A stretch of DNA of 64,000 nt from Aquimarina longa SW024. Lineage in GTDB: Bacteria > Bacteroidota > Bacteroidia > Flavobacteriales > Flavobacteriaceae. A model generated the notes under the pieces. The model saw only the letters and a list, made by a program, of their open reading frames with translations. It was not told the DNA's origin and did no database searches. Location of the stretch: assembly GCF_001401755.1 (NCBI RefSeq), contig NZ_AVQK01000018.1:168580-232579 (forward strand), given 5' to 3'. The first letter of the stretch is position 1. Every line of letters begins with the position of its first letter. Both the position numbers and the translations under genes were made by a program. Shown piece after piece: positions 45,752-56,113 of this stretch.

Positions 45752-47350
45752 ATGGAAATTCAAACAAATCTTAGTCAGAAAATTAGCTTCACTAAAGAGG
45801 TTAAAAATTATCATTCAGAAATTTTAACTGATGAGGCACTAATCTTTTTAGAAGCGTTACAAAATCGTTTTAATGAAAGACGATTGGTCCTTTTAAAAAA
45901 TCGTGAACATCAACAACAGTTGTATGATTTAGGGACACACCCTTCTTTTCCAGAAAACACTAAAGAGATTCGTAACAGTGAATGGACAGCCAACTCAATT
46001 CCAACGGATTTACAAGATCGTCGAGTAGAGATCACTGGTCCTGTAGACAGAAAAATGGTTATCAATGCCCTAAACTCTGGAGCCAAAACATTTATGGCTG
46101 ACTTTGAAGATAGCAATGCTCCAACTTGGACAAACTGTCTACAAGGTCAGCAAAACCTTAAAGATGCTATCAATAGAACTATTTCATTCTATGATTCAAA
46201 AAAAGACAAAACATATCAGCTCAAAGAAGAAATTGCAGTTCTAATTATAAGACCTAGAGGCTTACACCTTAATGAAAAACATCTCTTAATACATAATCAA
46301 GAAATATCTGCTTCTGTATTTGATTTTGGGTTATATCTTTTTCATAATCATCAGCAGCTTAAAAAAAATGGCACAGGACCATACTATTACATCCCAAAAT
46401 TAGAGCATTTTACTGAAGCTATTTGGTGGAATGATGTAATTGATTTTTCTGAAGAATATCTAGGAATCGAGCAAGGCACCACAAAAGTTACCGTATTAAT
46501 AGAAACTATTACAGCGAGTTTTCAACTAGATGAAATCATTTATGCATTAAAAGATCACATTGTAGGATTGAATTGCGGAAGATGGGATTACATCTTTAGC
46601 TATATTAAAAAATTAAGAAATCATAAAAATTTTATAGTTCCCAATCGTTCTCAGGTTACCATGGCAAGCCCATTCATGGATGCATATAGCAAGTTGGTAA
46701 TTCAAAGATGTCATAAAAGAAACATCTTAGCTATTGGGGGTATGGCCGCACAGATACCTATTAAAAATGATAAAAAAAGCAATACAATAGCTTTTACCAA
46801 AGTAAAAGCAGATAAAGAACGTGAGGTAAAAAATGGCCATGATGGCACATGGGTAGCTCATCCAGGAATGGTAGAATTAGCAATGCAAGTATTTAACACT
46901 TATATGCCTAGTCCTAATCAGATAGATGTAAAACGAAATGATATAAAAATCACCGAAAGTGATTTATTAGTAATTCCAAAAGGAATCATAACTGAAAAAG
47001 GGATACAAAAAAACATTAATGTAGGTATCCATTATATCGCTTCTTGGCTAGGAGGGAATGGTGCTGTAGCCTTATATCATCTTATGGAAGATGCTGCTAC
47101 AGCAGAAATTAGCAGAACCCAGATATGGCAATGGCTAAAAAGTGAGGTTGTATTAGAAGATAAGCGAATATTTGATGTTACCTTATTTGAAACTCTTTTT
47201 AAAGATGAACTACTAGTAATTAAAAAACAAGTAGGCGACACCTTATTCGAAGGAACAAACTATCAAAATGCCATTGAAATTTTTCACAAATTAGTAACCA
47301 CAGAAAAATTTGAAGAATTCCTTACGAATAAGGCATATCAATACTTATAA
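45752..47350 (+). CDS. aceB: Malate synthase A
   Basis: 532 aa. The signature KDHIVGLNCGRWDYIF lies near residue 266, and MEDAATAEISRTQIWQW near 450 holds the catalytic region. It joins glyoxylate and acetyl-CoA to make malate, the second step of the glyoxylate shunt. aceA follows after 83 bp. Confidence 0.96.
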   Translation: MEIQTNLSQKISFTKEVKNYHSEILTDEALIFLEALQNRFNERRLVLLKNREHQQQLYDLGTHPSFPENTKEIRNSEWTANSIPTDLQDRRVEITGPVDRKMVINALNSGAKTFMADFEDSNAPTWTNCLQGQQNLKDAINRTISFYDSKKDKTYQLKEEIAVLIIRPRGLHLNEKHLLIHNQEISASVFDFGLYLFHNHQQLKKNGTGPYYYIPKLEHFTEAIWWNDVIDFSEEYLGIEQGTTKVTVLIETITASFQLDEIIYALKDHIVGLNCGRWDYIFSYIKKLRNHKNFIVPNRSQVTMASPFMDAYSKLVIQRCHKRNILAIGGMAAQIPIKNDKKSNTIAFTKVKADKEREVKNGHDGTWVAHPGMVELAMQVFNTYMPSPNQIDVKRNDIKITESDLLVIPKGIITEKGIQKNINVGIHYIASWLGGNGAVALYHLMEDAATAEISRTQIWQWLKSEVVLEDKRIFDVTLFETLFKDELLVIKKQVGDTLFEGTNYQNAIEIFHKLVTTEKFEEFLTNKAYQYL

Positions 47351-47433
47351 AAAAGATTCAATATCATAGAATACACAAAAATCTATTTCCTGAATCTTAA
47401 ATCAAATACTAATAATATGTAAATAATTAAGTC

Positions 47434-48711
47434 ATGAATACAGAACAAAGAATAGAAGAGTTGATTATCGATTGGACTACAAATCCAAGATGGAAAAATA
47501 TTAAAAGACCTTATAGCGCAGAAGAAGTAATAAAATTACAAGGATCTTATACTATTGAACATAGTATTGCAAAATTAGGTTCAGAAAGATTATGGATAAA
47601 ACTAAAAACACAAGGGTTTGTAGCAGGACTAGGTGCACTAACAGGCAATCAGGCTATACAAGAGGTAGAAGCTGGGCTAGAAGCTATTTATCTAAGTGGA
47701 TGGCAAGTTGCTGCCGATGCTAATCTTGCTGGACAAATGTATCCGGATCAGTCTCTATATCCTGTAAATAGTGTTCCACAAGTAGTAAAAAGAATCAATA
47801 ACGCATTATTGCGTTCTGATCAAATCCAAACTGTTAATGAAGAAGAAAACAAAAAGGAATATTTAGTGCCAATTGTTGCCGACGCAGAAGCAGGTTTTGG
47901 AGGGAATTTAAATGCGTTTGAATTAATGAAAGCGATGATTGAAGCTGGTGCCAGTGGAGTTCACTTTGAAGATCAACTAAGCTCTGCTAAAAAATGTGGT
48001 CATTTAGGTGGAAAAGTATTAGTACCAACCCAAGAAGCTATTAATAAACTAGTAGCTGCTCGCCTTGCAGCAGATGTAATGAGAGTCCCATCAATAATTA
48101 TAGCTCGTACCGATGCTGACGCTGCTAATCTAATTACTAGTGATGTAGATGAACGAGATAGAAAATTTATAACAGGAGTACGTACCGCCGAAGGATTTTT
48201 TCATGTAAATAATGGGATCGAACAAGGTATCGACAGAGGCTTATCATATGCTCCGTATGCAGACCTAATCTGGATGGAAACTAGTAACCCTGATCTAGAA
48301 CAAGCACGTAGATTTGCTGAAGCTATACATGCTCAATATCCAGATCAAATGCTTGCATATAATTGCTCACCTTCTTTTAACTGGGCAACAAAACTTTCTG
48401 TTAAAGAAATGGAAACCTTTAGAGAGGAACTAGCAGCTATGGGATATAAATTTCAGTTTATAACATTAGCAGGATTCCATGCATTAAATACTAGTATGTT
48501 TGAATTATCTAAAGCATATAAAGAAAGAGGAATGGCGGGATATTCTGAATTACAAGAAAGAGAGTTTGCACTACAAAAATATGGTTTTAGAGCCGTAAAG
48601 CATCAAGGGTTTGTAGGAACTTCTTATTTTGATGCAGTACAAAACACCGTTACATCAGGAAGATCTTCTACTGTTGCTATGAAAGGCAGTACAGAGGTAG
48701 AACAATTTTAG
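47434..48711 (+). CDS. aceA: Isocitrate lyase
   Basis: 425 aa. [10 protein letters not shown] near residue 186 contains the catalytic Cys of the KKCGH motif. Neighbouring [20 protein letters not shown] and [13 protein letters not shown] also fit the family. It splits isocitrate into succinate and glyoxylate. With aceB it allows growth on acetate or fatty acids. A hairpin follows. Confidence 0.97.
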   Translation: MNTEQRIEELIIDWTTNPRWKNIKRPYSAEEVIKLQGSYTIEHSIAKLGSERLWIKLKTQGFVAGLGALTGNQAIQEVEAGLEAIYLSGWQVAADANLAGQMYPDQSLYPVNSVPQVVKRINNALLRSDQIQTVNEEENKKEYLVPIVADAEAGFGGNLNAFELMKAMIEAGASGVHFEDQLSSAKKCGHLGGKVLVPTQEAINKLVAARLAADVMRVPSIIIARTDADAANLITSDVDERDRKFITGVRTAEGFFHVNNGIEQGIDRGLSYAPYADLIWMETSNPDLEQARRFAEAIHAQYPDQMLAYNCSPSFNWATKLSVKEMETFREELAAMGYKFQFITLAGFHALNTSMFELSKAYKERGMAGYSELQEREFALQKYGFRAVKHQGFVGTSYFDAVQNTVTSGRSSTVAMKGSTEVEQF

Positions 48712-48751
48712 AAAAAAGCATAATTTTTCCGATTCTTTATAATTATGTTTC

Positions 48752-48781
48752 AAACGACATTCATCAAGGTGAATGTCGTTT
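48752..48781 (+). terminator. Intrinsic terminator after aceA
   Basis: AAACGACATTCA (48752-48763) pairs with TGAATGTCGTTT (48770-48781) around TCAAGG, followed by TTATTTTG. Confidence 0.85.
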
Positions 48782-48810
48782 TTATTTTGATCATTCCACT
48801 AGAAAAAATA

Positions 48811-49578
48811 TCACTCACACTCCCATCTAAAATCTGATATTTTAAATCGTGTCTTACTTTTAAAATTATAATGCCACCATTCTGTTCTTATAATTTTGAA
48901 ACCATGTTTTTCCATCGTTTCTCGTAATAACTTACGATTACCAAGTACCGTTTTTGAGAATTTATTATAGGAATGATGTGCTTCTTTCCCAAAATAGTCA
49001 AAGTCTGTTCCCATATCAACATGTCCACCTGCTGATCTTACTAGTGTAATATCAACCGCTGCCCCTCTATTATGTATAGATCCACCTTTAGGATCTGCCA
49101 CATAGCCTGGATTAGGAAAAATCTTCCACATTTTTTTTTGCACACTATATGGGCGATAACAATCAAATAGTTTTATCCTATATCCTTGATTAAGCAAATC
49201 ATTATTTGCTTTTACAAGTGCTTCTGCCACTTTTTTTCTAACATAGCATTTTGCACAGGAATATACCTTTTCTTTTAAAAAATTATCAGAAGTGGCATAC
49301 TTCATATCCAAAATAAAATCACTGGATATATCCTCTATATTTACAAAATCTTCCTCATTTACACTTCCTTTAATTATATCCGAAGTGCCTTGAAGCATTT
49401 CTATAGAATCCTTTTTTCTAAGTAAACTTTGTTCTACTTCTTTATCCCGTAACTGCAATGCTTTAGATCTTTCTATAAGAACCCTAGTCTTAGCTGTAGG
49501 TTCAAAAGCTATCTTTTCTTCAGTACAGGAAAAAAACAGCATCGAAAAAATTATCAAAGTTAATTTTCCTGCAATCAT
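48811..49578 (-). CDS. VanX-like D-Ala-D-Ala dipeptidase lipoprotein
   Basis: 255 aa. A lipoprotein signal (MIAGKLTLIIFSMLFFSC) is followed by the M15D dipeptidase domain: KLFDCYRPYSVQKKMW, GSIHNRGAAVDITL (His and Asp zinc ligands), and TEWWHYNF (catalytic Glu and third ligand). It should cut D-Ala-D-Ala in the periplasm, more likely for peptidoglycan recycling than vancomycin resistance, since no vanA or vanH genes are near. Confidence 0.9.
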   Translation of the reverse strand: MIAGKLTLIIFSMLFFSCTEEKIAFEPTAKTRVLIERSKALQLRDKEVEQSLLRKKDSIEMLQGTSDIIKGSVNEEDFVNIEDISSDFILDMKYATSDNFLKEKVYSCAKCYVRKKVAEALVKANNDLLNQGYRIKLFDCYRPYSVQKKMWKIFPNPGYVADPKGGSIHNRGAAVDITLVRSAGGHVDMGTDFDYFGKEAHHSYNKFSKTVLGNRKLLRETMEKHGFKIIRTEWWHYNFKSKTRFKISDFRWECE

Positions 49579-49764
49579 ATTGTTTCCGTTTTATTCCAAT
49601 TAAAAAATTACTCAAGGTACTTTATAGCCAAATCTCCCTCAAAATTAAGCTAATCATCCACTTGATTTTTTTAAATATAATTAATATTTTATAATAGGTT
49701 TTTTCTTACATTTTAATTATTGAAACACTCACCTGTTTAATCGTCTAAAAAACAGGATATTAAA

Positions 49765-50310
49765 TTATTTTACTATTTTTTCTACACGACCACAAACAAG
49801 CATTTTATTCCCAAAATAAGGGTTTCTAATCTCCTTAGAATCAGATAACCAATAGCCACCCTCTCCACCAAAAGCCATAGGGCAAAATTGTTTATATATC
49901 TCTCCTGATATGATGTTAGATTTATTGATTCTTTTTTCAACCTCATTTGTTAATGAAACAAAAAAATCTCGTTGTTTTTTAATATCTTTTGTTATTGAGA
50001 TCAGTTTACTTGTTGCTTTTAGCTGTTTATCCTCTTCCGTATCTCCTAAAACAATTTCTATTTTTTTTGCTACTACTTGTACTTCTTTACTTTTAGAATT
50101 CACTAAAGCTTTTTTTATAGAAAGATATAAATCATATACCTCTTGATCTTTTATGTCAGAAAATTTAACCTCTGACCTAGAATCAGTAGTATCTAAATCT
50201 ATAGCTTCATTATTGAGTTCTTCCTCAGAATATGGTTCTGGTTTTTTATCCGTTTTACAAGAAGTAATTACCACTAATATTAGTATCATTGCCTTAAAGA
50301 ATAGCTTCAT
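49765..50310 (-). CDS. DUF3347 domain lipoprotein
   Basis: 181 aa from the second Met. The signal ends in VITSC. EVYDLYLSIKKALVNSKSKE and the C-terminal QFCPMAFGGEGGYWLSDSKE then NPYFGNKMLVCG match DUF3347, often found with copper-efflux CusB-type proteins. The CPMAF Cys and Met may bind metal. No heavy-metal genes are next to it. Confidence 0.85.
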   Translation of the reverse strand: MKLFFKAMILILVVITSCKTDKKPEPYSEEELNNEAIDLDTTDSRSEVKFSDIKDQEVYDLYLSIKKALVNSKSKEVQVVAKKIEIVLGDTEEDKQLKATSKLISITKDIKKQRDFFVSLTNEVEKRINKSNIISGEIYKQFCPMAFGGEGGYWLSDSKEIRNPYFGNKMLVCGRVEKIVK

Positions 50311-50544
50311 CAATTTCTAATTTTTATTTCTATTAAATTATATTAAACCTAAAATAAGCTTCACATTTTTGATCAAAATTTTAGTCCTAATGCATTCTAA
50401 AATATAGCTAAAAAAAAACAAAAGTACTTCATATTTGACAAAAACACCAGAAACAGATAACGAACTCTTAAGCTTATCATATGATAGAGGTATTCAATAA
50501 TGATTGTCCATTTTTTCTAAATATTTTAGATATTTTTGTAAAAA

Positions 50545-51009
50545 ATGCAAAAAATGTTATTCGAAGAGTTAAAACCAAAAGTGTATCAAATACTTAATAA
50601 CAATGACCAATCTGTTACAGACAGACTACATCTGATCTGTAAATTACTCAATGATTCTATTGACTATTATAACTGGGTTGGTTTTTATTTTAAAAATGGT
50701 GATAAAGAAGAATTAAAGCTTAGTACCTATGTCGGGGAAGAAACAGATCATGTTATTATTCCTTTTGGAAAAGGAATCTGTGGTCAAGTCGCTGTTTCTA
50801 ACCAAAATTTTGTGGTTCCTGACGTGCAAGCACAAGATAATTATATTGCTTGTAGCCTTACTGTTAAATCAGAAATAGTGATTCCATTATTTAAAGATGG
50901 AGAAAACATAGGCCAGATTGATATTGATTCTGAGACTCCAGACCCTTTTACAGAAAAAGATGAAAGATTTCTAGAATTTGTAAATCAAGAAGTTGCTAAA
51001 ATCCTTTAA
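50545..51009 (+). CDS. fRMsr-like GAF-domain protein
   Basis: 154 aa. A single GAF domain with YNWVGFYF, IPFGKGICGQVA, DNYIACSLTVKSEIVIP and GQIDIDSE resembles free methionine-(R)-sulfoxide reductase. Two of the three redox cysteines are kept (GICG and YIAC). The third, in the usual KIAC motif, is missing. It would repair oxidised free methionine if active. Confidence 0.85.
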   Translation: MQKMLFEELKPKVYQILNNNDQSVTDRLHLICKLLNDSIDYYNWVGFYFKNGDKEELKLSTYVGEETDHVIIPFGKGICGQVAVSNQNFVVPDVQAQDNYIACSLTVKSEIVIPLFKDGENIGQIDIDSETPDPFTEKDERFLEFVNQEVAKIL

Positions 51010-51051
51010 TTATTGTTCCTTCGTTAGCACAAATACTAAATCATTTTGCAT

Positions 51052-52068
51052 ATGAAAATCTTAGTCACGGGAGGATTGGGGTTCATAGGGTCTCATACTG
51101 TCGTAGAATTACAAAATAAAGGATACGATGTCGTTATTATCGATAATTGCTCTAATTCTTCTCCAGAAGTTATTAAAGGAATTATATCAGTAACAGGAAA
51201 ATCTCCTATTTTTGAAAAATTTGATCTTAGAGAAAAAGAAAAGGTTAAAGAATTCTTTTCTCGTCATAATGATATCGAAGGGGTAATTCATTTTGCTGCT
51301 TCAAAAGCTGTTGGGGAGAGTGTAGAAAACCCTTTGCTATATTATGAAAATAATCTATCTACACTAGTATATCTTCTTCAAGAATTAACCAACAAAGCTT
51401 CCTCTCATTTTATTTTCAGTTCTTCTTGTACCGTTTATGGACAAGCAGATGAATTACCTATTACTGAGGATGCACCTGTTAAAGAAGCAGAATCTCCTTA
51501 TGGAAATACAAAACAGATTGGAGAAGAAATCATAAGAGATACTTGTAGAGTAACTCCTTCTCTAAAAGCTATTGCGCTACGATATTTTAATCCTATCGGA
51601 GCCCACCCTACAGCAGAAATTGGAGAACTACCTATTGGAGTACCTCAGAACTTAATACCATTCATTACGCAAACAGCAATTGGATTAAGAGAGCAATTAT
51701 CAGTATTTGGTGATGACTACCCTACCTCTGATGGAACTTGCATAAGAGATTACATACATGTAGTAGACCTTGCTAAGGCTCATGTAGTTGCATTACAACG
51801 ATTACTAGAAAGTAAAAACACCTCTAACTACGAAGTATTTAATGTCGGAACAGGAACAGGGAGTACTGTATTAGAAGTTATACAATCCTTTGAAAAAGTA
51901 TCTGGCAAAAAGTTAAATTACAAAATAGTAGATCGAAGAGAAGGTGATATTACTGCAGCTTATGCAGACACTTCTAAAGCTAATAATGATCTAGGATGGA
52001 AAGCACAAAGTAGCTTAGATAATTCACTTAGTTCTGCTTGGAAATGGGAACAGAAAGTTAGAAACTAA
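51052..52068 (+). CDS. galE: UDP-glucose 4-epimerase
   Basis: 338 aa from the ATG at 51052. A TTG codon two codons upstream is not needed. The NAD site is GGLGFIGSHTVVEL, the catalytic Tyr-Lys is in SPYGNTKQIGEE, and ALRYFNPIGAHP is typical of GalE. It converts UDP-glucose and UDP-galactose for envelope sugars. A weak hairpin follows. Confidence 0.94.
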   Translation: MKILVTGGLGFIGSHTVVELQNKGYDVVIIDNCSNSSPEVIKGIISVTGKSPIFEKFDLREKEKVKEFFSRHNDIEGVIHFAASKAVGESVENPLLYYENNLSTLVYLLQELTNKASSHFIFSSSCTVYGQADELPITEDAPVKEAESPYGNTKQIGEEIIRDTCRVTPSLKAIALRYFNPIGAHPTAEIGELPIGVPQNLIPFITQTAIGLREQLSVFGDDYPTSDGTCIRDYIHVVDLAKAHVVALQRLLESKNTSNYEVFNVGTGTGSTVLEVIQSFEKVSGKKLNYKIVDRREGDITAAYADTSKANNDLGWKAQSSLDNSLSSAWKWEQKVRN

Positions 52069-52116
52069 AAAATAAGGATACCGCCGTTTCATTAAGTGTG
52101 CAACTTAAAATACCGA

Positions 52117-52149
52117 GGGTTTGACTTTTTTAGAGTTGGACCCTTTTTT
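52117..52149 (+). terminator. Probable galE terminator
   Basis: GGGTTTGAC (52117-52125) and GTTGGACCC (52135-52143) pair with three wobble pairs, and six T residues follow. Confidence 0.5.
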
Positions 52150-52211
52150 CATATATAGTTAAGAATTGGTTCAGTATTAATCCTCAATTTTAAGGTAAAT
52201 AATTAGTCATA

Positions 52212-52244
52212 AAAAAATCCTGAAGAAGTTCTTCAGGATTTTTT
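52212..52244. terminator. Intrinsic terminator of the PpiD-like gene
   Basis: A 16-bp inverted repeat (arms 52212-52227 and 52229-52244) contains TCCTGAAGAA and TTCTTCAGGA, with A and T runs at the ends. It acts in either direction between convergent genes. Confidence 0.85.
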
Positions 52245-52273
52245 ACTATATTATAATTGTTAATTATCTGTTT

Positions 52274-54400
52274 TTAGTAAAATTTAGATCTTTTATCTTC
52301 AATTTCAGCAGCTTCTTTTAACGCTTCAAAGACTTTCGTATCAACTGCTCCTGCCTGAGTCTTAGAAGCCTGTGATGCATAACTCATATACGTATCTAAA
52401 CCGCTAGCAGGGGTTTTCTTTGTTACCTCTATAACATATACTCCATTATTACCAATAATAGGACTAGATATTTCTCCTTCTTCTAGAGCAAATGCAGTTC
52501 CCACAACTTTTGGCTCTGTCCCTGCTCCACTTATAGTTGGTGTTTTCATATTTAAAGCCGAAGAAACTTTTACAGTTTGGTTTTGGCTCTGAGCGATTGC
52601 ATCTAATGTCGTTCCAGAGATTTTACTTTTTAATTTCTCTGCTTTCTTTTCTTTAATTAGTATTGGTTTTACAGTAGCACTAGCATCTTCAACTTTCATC
52701 AATCCTTGATCTGATTTTGCAGTTATCTGAACCACTGCATATCCTTCCGGAATATCAAAACGCTTTATCTCTCCTATTTTAGACTCTTCCTTAAAAGCCC
52801 ATTGTACGATTGTTCTTTTTGCTCCTAATCCAGGAATATTTTCATCTAATTCCTTAATTTTATTTACTGGTCGTACTGTTAATTTATTCTCTTTAGAAAC
52901 CTCTTCAAAATCTTTATCTTTTGCTGCAATTTGAAATTTAGTTGTTTCAGTAAAAATAGTATTGATTGTCTTTTCACTTGGTTCAATTTTATGAGCTACT
53001 GTAGCAACTTTTATTGCTTTTTGCTCATTCTTTTGATCTTCTATACTAATAACATGATATCCAAATTGTGTTTCTACAACTCCTTGATCTCCTGTTTTAT
53101 TATTAAAGCAATAATCATTAAATGCAGGAACCATTCTACCTGGTGAAAAATATCCTAAATCTCCTCCTTTATCTTTGTTAGAGTTATCTGCAGAGAACTT
53201 TGCCGCAAGAGCAGAAAATTTAGTCTTATCTCTTTTGGTCACATTAACGATACTATCAGCTAATTCTTTTGCTGCTTCTTTAGTACGTTTTATATCACCT
53301 GCCGTACCAAGTCCTTCCCAAGAAACCAATATATGACTTACTTTTACTGAATCAGGCATCTGCTTTTGCGAAACTACTTTTGATATTTTAATATGATCTC
53401 CATCTTTATAAGGACCGTACACTCCTCCTATTTCAAGATTATAAAGTGTATCCGCCACAGCAGCTGGTAAGTCTTTTTTAAATTTAAAGTTAGCATCGAA
53501 TTTTATCGCAGAATTTTGCTTTACAAAATCTTCTGCATCTTTTACATCAATACTTCTAAACCCTAAAACAGAATCTGTTTTTTCTGTTGCTTTATTAAAT
53601 TCTACTTTATCATTTAATAATGATGCAACTTCTGTTTTTACTTGATTTTCATCTTCCTCACTAGGAACTTCATTAAATATCACATAACGTATACTTCTAG
53701 AAGGTTCTGCTTTATATTGGTCAGAATGGGAATTAATATATGCTTTAATTTCTGCATCTGTTATTGTAACTTCTGTATCTTCAATTGCAGAAAAAGGGAG
53801 TTGCACATATTTAATATCTACATTATCATTTTCCATTTTATAAACTAACTCACCTTCTTTTAATGTAGATCCTACACCTGCTTTTATCATATTAAGATAA
53901 GCCTTTTCTCTTGCTCCTTTACTTACAGATGCTTCAAAATCTAACCATTGTTGGTACGCTTGTGGAGAGGTTGCTTTTACATTGGCTACATACTCTTGCA
54001 TTTTGGCTTTATCAAAAACTCCTGCTTCGTTTAGAAAAGTTGGGTTACTCGCTAATGATTCTTCTAATAGTTGGTTTACCTGATCTTCTCCTACTATAAC
54101 ACCCAATTTATCCAACTGCTCTTCAAAAACTTTTTCTCTCACTTCTTGATTCCATACATAGTTCACCGCTTGGATACTAGATGCTCCTCCTCCAAAACTT
54201 CTTGATGCTAATTCTACTTTTTTAGCAAAATCGGTTCTATCAATTTCTTTTCCGTTTATTGATGCTATCGTATTTTCAGCTTTCTGAGAAATAGCTCCTC
54301 CATTACGGATCAAATCTGCTAATACAAAAGAAAAAAGTGCTAGTGCTATAATTACAATTAAAAACACTGAACGTTGTCTGATTTTATTTAAAACTGCCAT
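52274..54400 (-). CDS. PpiD/SurA-like periplasmic peptidyl-prolyl isomerase
   Basis: 708 aa. An N-terminal membrane helix (RSVFLIVIIALALFSFVLADL) anchors the protein, followed by a SurA_N-like region and a parvulin domain around residues 345-455 (KVSHILVSWEGLG, FSADNSNKDKGGDLGYFSPG, TQFGYHVISIED). A second, degenerate parvulin-like region lies nearer the C-terminus. It folds exported proteins at the inner membrane. It is last in the envelope gene series. Confidence 0.92.
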   Translation of the reverse strand: MAVLNKIRQRSVFLIVIIALALFSFVLADLIRNGGAISQKAENTIASINGKEIDRTDFAKKVELASRSFGGGASSIQAVNYVWNQEVREKVFEEQLDKLGVIVGEDQVNQLLEESLASNPTFLNEAGVFDKAKMQEYVANVKATSPQAYQQWLDFEASVSKGAREKAYLNMIKAGVGSTLKEGELVYKMENDNVDIKYVQLPFSAIEDTEVTITDAEIKAYINSHSDQYKAEPSRSIRYVIFNEVPSEEDENQVKTEVASLLNDKVEFNKATEKTDSVLGFRSIDVKDAEDFVKQNSAIKFDANFKFKKDLPAAVADTLYNLEIGGVYGPYKDGDHIKISKVVSQKQMPDSVKVSHILVSWEGLGTAGDIKRTKEAAKELADSIVNVTKRDKTKFSALAAKFSADNSNKDKGGDLGYFSPGRMVPAFNDYCFNNKTGDQGVVETQFGYHVISIEDQKNEQKAIKVATVAHKIEPSEKTINTIFTETTKFQIAAKDKDFEEVSKENKLTVRPVNKIKELDENIPGLGAKRTIVQWAFKEESKIGEIKRFDIPEGYAVVQITAKSDQGLMKVEDASATVKPILIKEKKAEKLKSKISGTTLDAIAQSQNQTVKVSSALNMKTPTISGAGTEPKVVGTAFALEEGEISSPIIGNNGVYVIEVTKKTPASGLDTYMSYASQASKTQAGAVDTKVFEALKEAAEIEDKRSKFY

Positions 54401-54630
54401 GGTATGTTATAATTTGTTCAAATACAGTCCGCGAAAGTACCATTTTATTGTAATAATACCAATTAAAAAACCTGAAAGTCTTATGACGTTCTTATGCTTT
54501 CTATGTTTAATGAAGAATTGTATTACTACTACAACTATAAAATTATGTAATGCCCGTTGTTTTCTTACTTACAAACCGTAATAAAACATATTTACATCTA
54601 TAAATAATTATCTCAATGACTCTTTTTTCC

Positions 54631-55899
54631 TCAATCTTCAGGAACTACCTGTAGTTCAATGATTTCAATTTTAGTATTAGAAGTTTCTATAATTTTAATC
54701 TTAAAAACTCCTATTTTCACTTCATCTTCTTGTTGTGGAATTTCTTCTGTATGATTAACAATCATACCACCTAGGGTTTCATAATTTTCGTCTTCAGGAA
54801 GGTTTAATTTATATACTTCGTTTATATAATCAACCTCTATTCGGGCAGAAAACCGATAGTTATCTTCTGATAATTGCTCTTCTATAAGTGCTATAGAGTC
54901 GTGCTCATCTTCGATTTCGCCAAAAAGCTCCTCTACGATATCTTCTACTGTAATGATTCCACTAGTTCCTCCATATTCATCAATTACTACTGCCATACTT
55001 TTATGCTTCTTCATTAAAAGATTAAGAACATCTTTAACAAACATAGTTTCTGGAACAAAAACTACAGGAATAAGTATTGCTCTTAAGGATTCTGGCTTTT
55101 TAAACAATTCAAAAGAATGCACATACCCTATAATATCATCTATCGTAATATTATATACAATTATTTTTGACAACCCGGTATCTATAAACAACTTACTTAC
55201 CTCTTCTATAGATTGTAATTTCTCTATAGCTACTATTTCTGTCCTTGGAATCATCACTTCTCGTGACTTTACATCCGAAAAATCTAAAGCATTCTGAAAA
55301 ATCTGAATTTCACTATCAATTTCATCATCTTCTTCTACGGTTTCCATTTGTTCATTTATATAATCTCCCAATTCTGTTTTACTAAAAGCTAACTGAACTT
55401 TATCTCCATCAGTTTTTAAAAATGTTTTTAATACAAAATCTGAAACCCAAATTACAAATGAGGATATAGGGGAGAAAAAAAGATAAAAAACATAAGCAGG
55501 AAATGAAAATGCTTTAAGCAGTGTATTCGAATATATTTGAAAAAAGACTTTAGGTAAAAATTCTGCAGTAATTAAGATGATTAAAGTAGAAATAATTGTT
55601 TGCAATAACAAATTAACACTACCTACCATTTCAGGAAAATACCCTTCGATAATCCTCATCAATACTTCTCCCATATAAAACCCATACACTACTAGGGATA
55701 TATTATTACCAACTAACATTGTAGCGATAAACTTAGAAGGTTTTTTTGTTAAACGAGCAAGAATGTTAGAGATAAAGCCTCCTTGTTTTTTTTCTATCTC
55801 TATATGAATTTTATTAGAAGAGACATAGGCTATTTCCATTCCAGAAAAAAAAGCCGAAAGAATTAGAGAAAATACAATAACAGTGATATGCAATTCCAT
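54631..55899 (-). CDS. CBS-domain hemolysin/CorC-like membrane protein
   Basis: 422 aa. The DUF21 membrane part has four helices (residues about 1-165), then a CBS pair (VMIPRTEIVAIEKLQSIEEV then YIHSFELFKK-like and VVIDEYGGTSGIITVEDIVEELFGE) and a C-terminal CorC_HlyC domain ending near QVVPED. It may transport or sense Mg or Co ions. Related GldE proteins occur in gliding bacteria, but this is not next to gldD. It lies 3 bp after the small membrane gene. Confidence 0.9.
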   Translation of the reverse strand: MELHITVIVFSLILSAFFSGMEIAYVSSNKIHIEIEKKQGGFISNILARLTKKPSKFIATMLVGNNISLVVYGFYMGEVLMRIIEGYFPEMVGSVNLLLQTIISTLIILITAEFLPKVFFQIYSNTLLKAFSFPAYVFYLFFSPISSFVIWVSDFVLKTFLKTDGDKVQLAFSKTELGDYINEQMETVEEDDEIDSEIQIFQNALDFSDVKSREVMIPRTEIVAIEKLQSIEEVSKLFIDTGLSKIIVYNITIDDIIGYVHSFELFKKPESLRAILIPVVFVPETMFVKDVLNLLMKKHKSMAVVIDEYGGTSGIITVEDIVEELFGEIEDEHDSIALIEEQLSEDNYRFSARIEVDYINEVYKLNLPEDENYETLGGMIVNHTEEIPQQEDEVKIGVFKIKIIETSNTKIEIIELQVVPED

Positions 55900-55902
55900 T
55901 AA

Positions 55903-56097
55903 TTAGTCTTTCTTATTGGCATCAAAACGTTTTCGGAAATTTCTTTTAAAGAAAAACATAAAAATTGCAGCTCCCGCAAAAAAAAGATAGAGGATACTCT
56001 TCCCTCCTTCTTGATTCCACTCTATGTATGCCTGATATATAAAAAAACACATTATAGCTAAATAGGCATATTCAAAAAATCTAAATACTTTCATCAT
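55903..56097 (-). CDS. Small membrane protein between lptC and the CBS protein
   Basis: 64 aa with two helices (YAYLAIMCFFIYQAYIEW and SILYLFFAGAAIFMFFF) and a basic Lys/Arg-rich C-terminus. It fits tightly between two operon genes. No family name comes to mind. Confidence 0.8.
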   Translation of the reverse strand: MMKVFRFFEYAYLAIMCFFIYQAYIEWNQEGGKSILYLFFAGAAIFMFFFKRNFRKRFDANKKD

Positions 56098-56113
56098 AAC
56101 ATACTATCGTGGA

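Noticed and set aside
51046..51051. A TTG start for galE two codons upstream of the ATG
   Set aside because: The ATG at 51052 begins exactly at the conserved KILVTGG strand.
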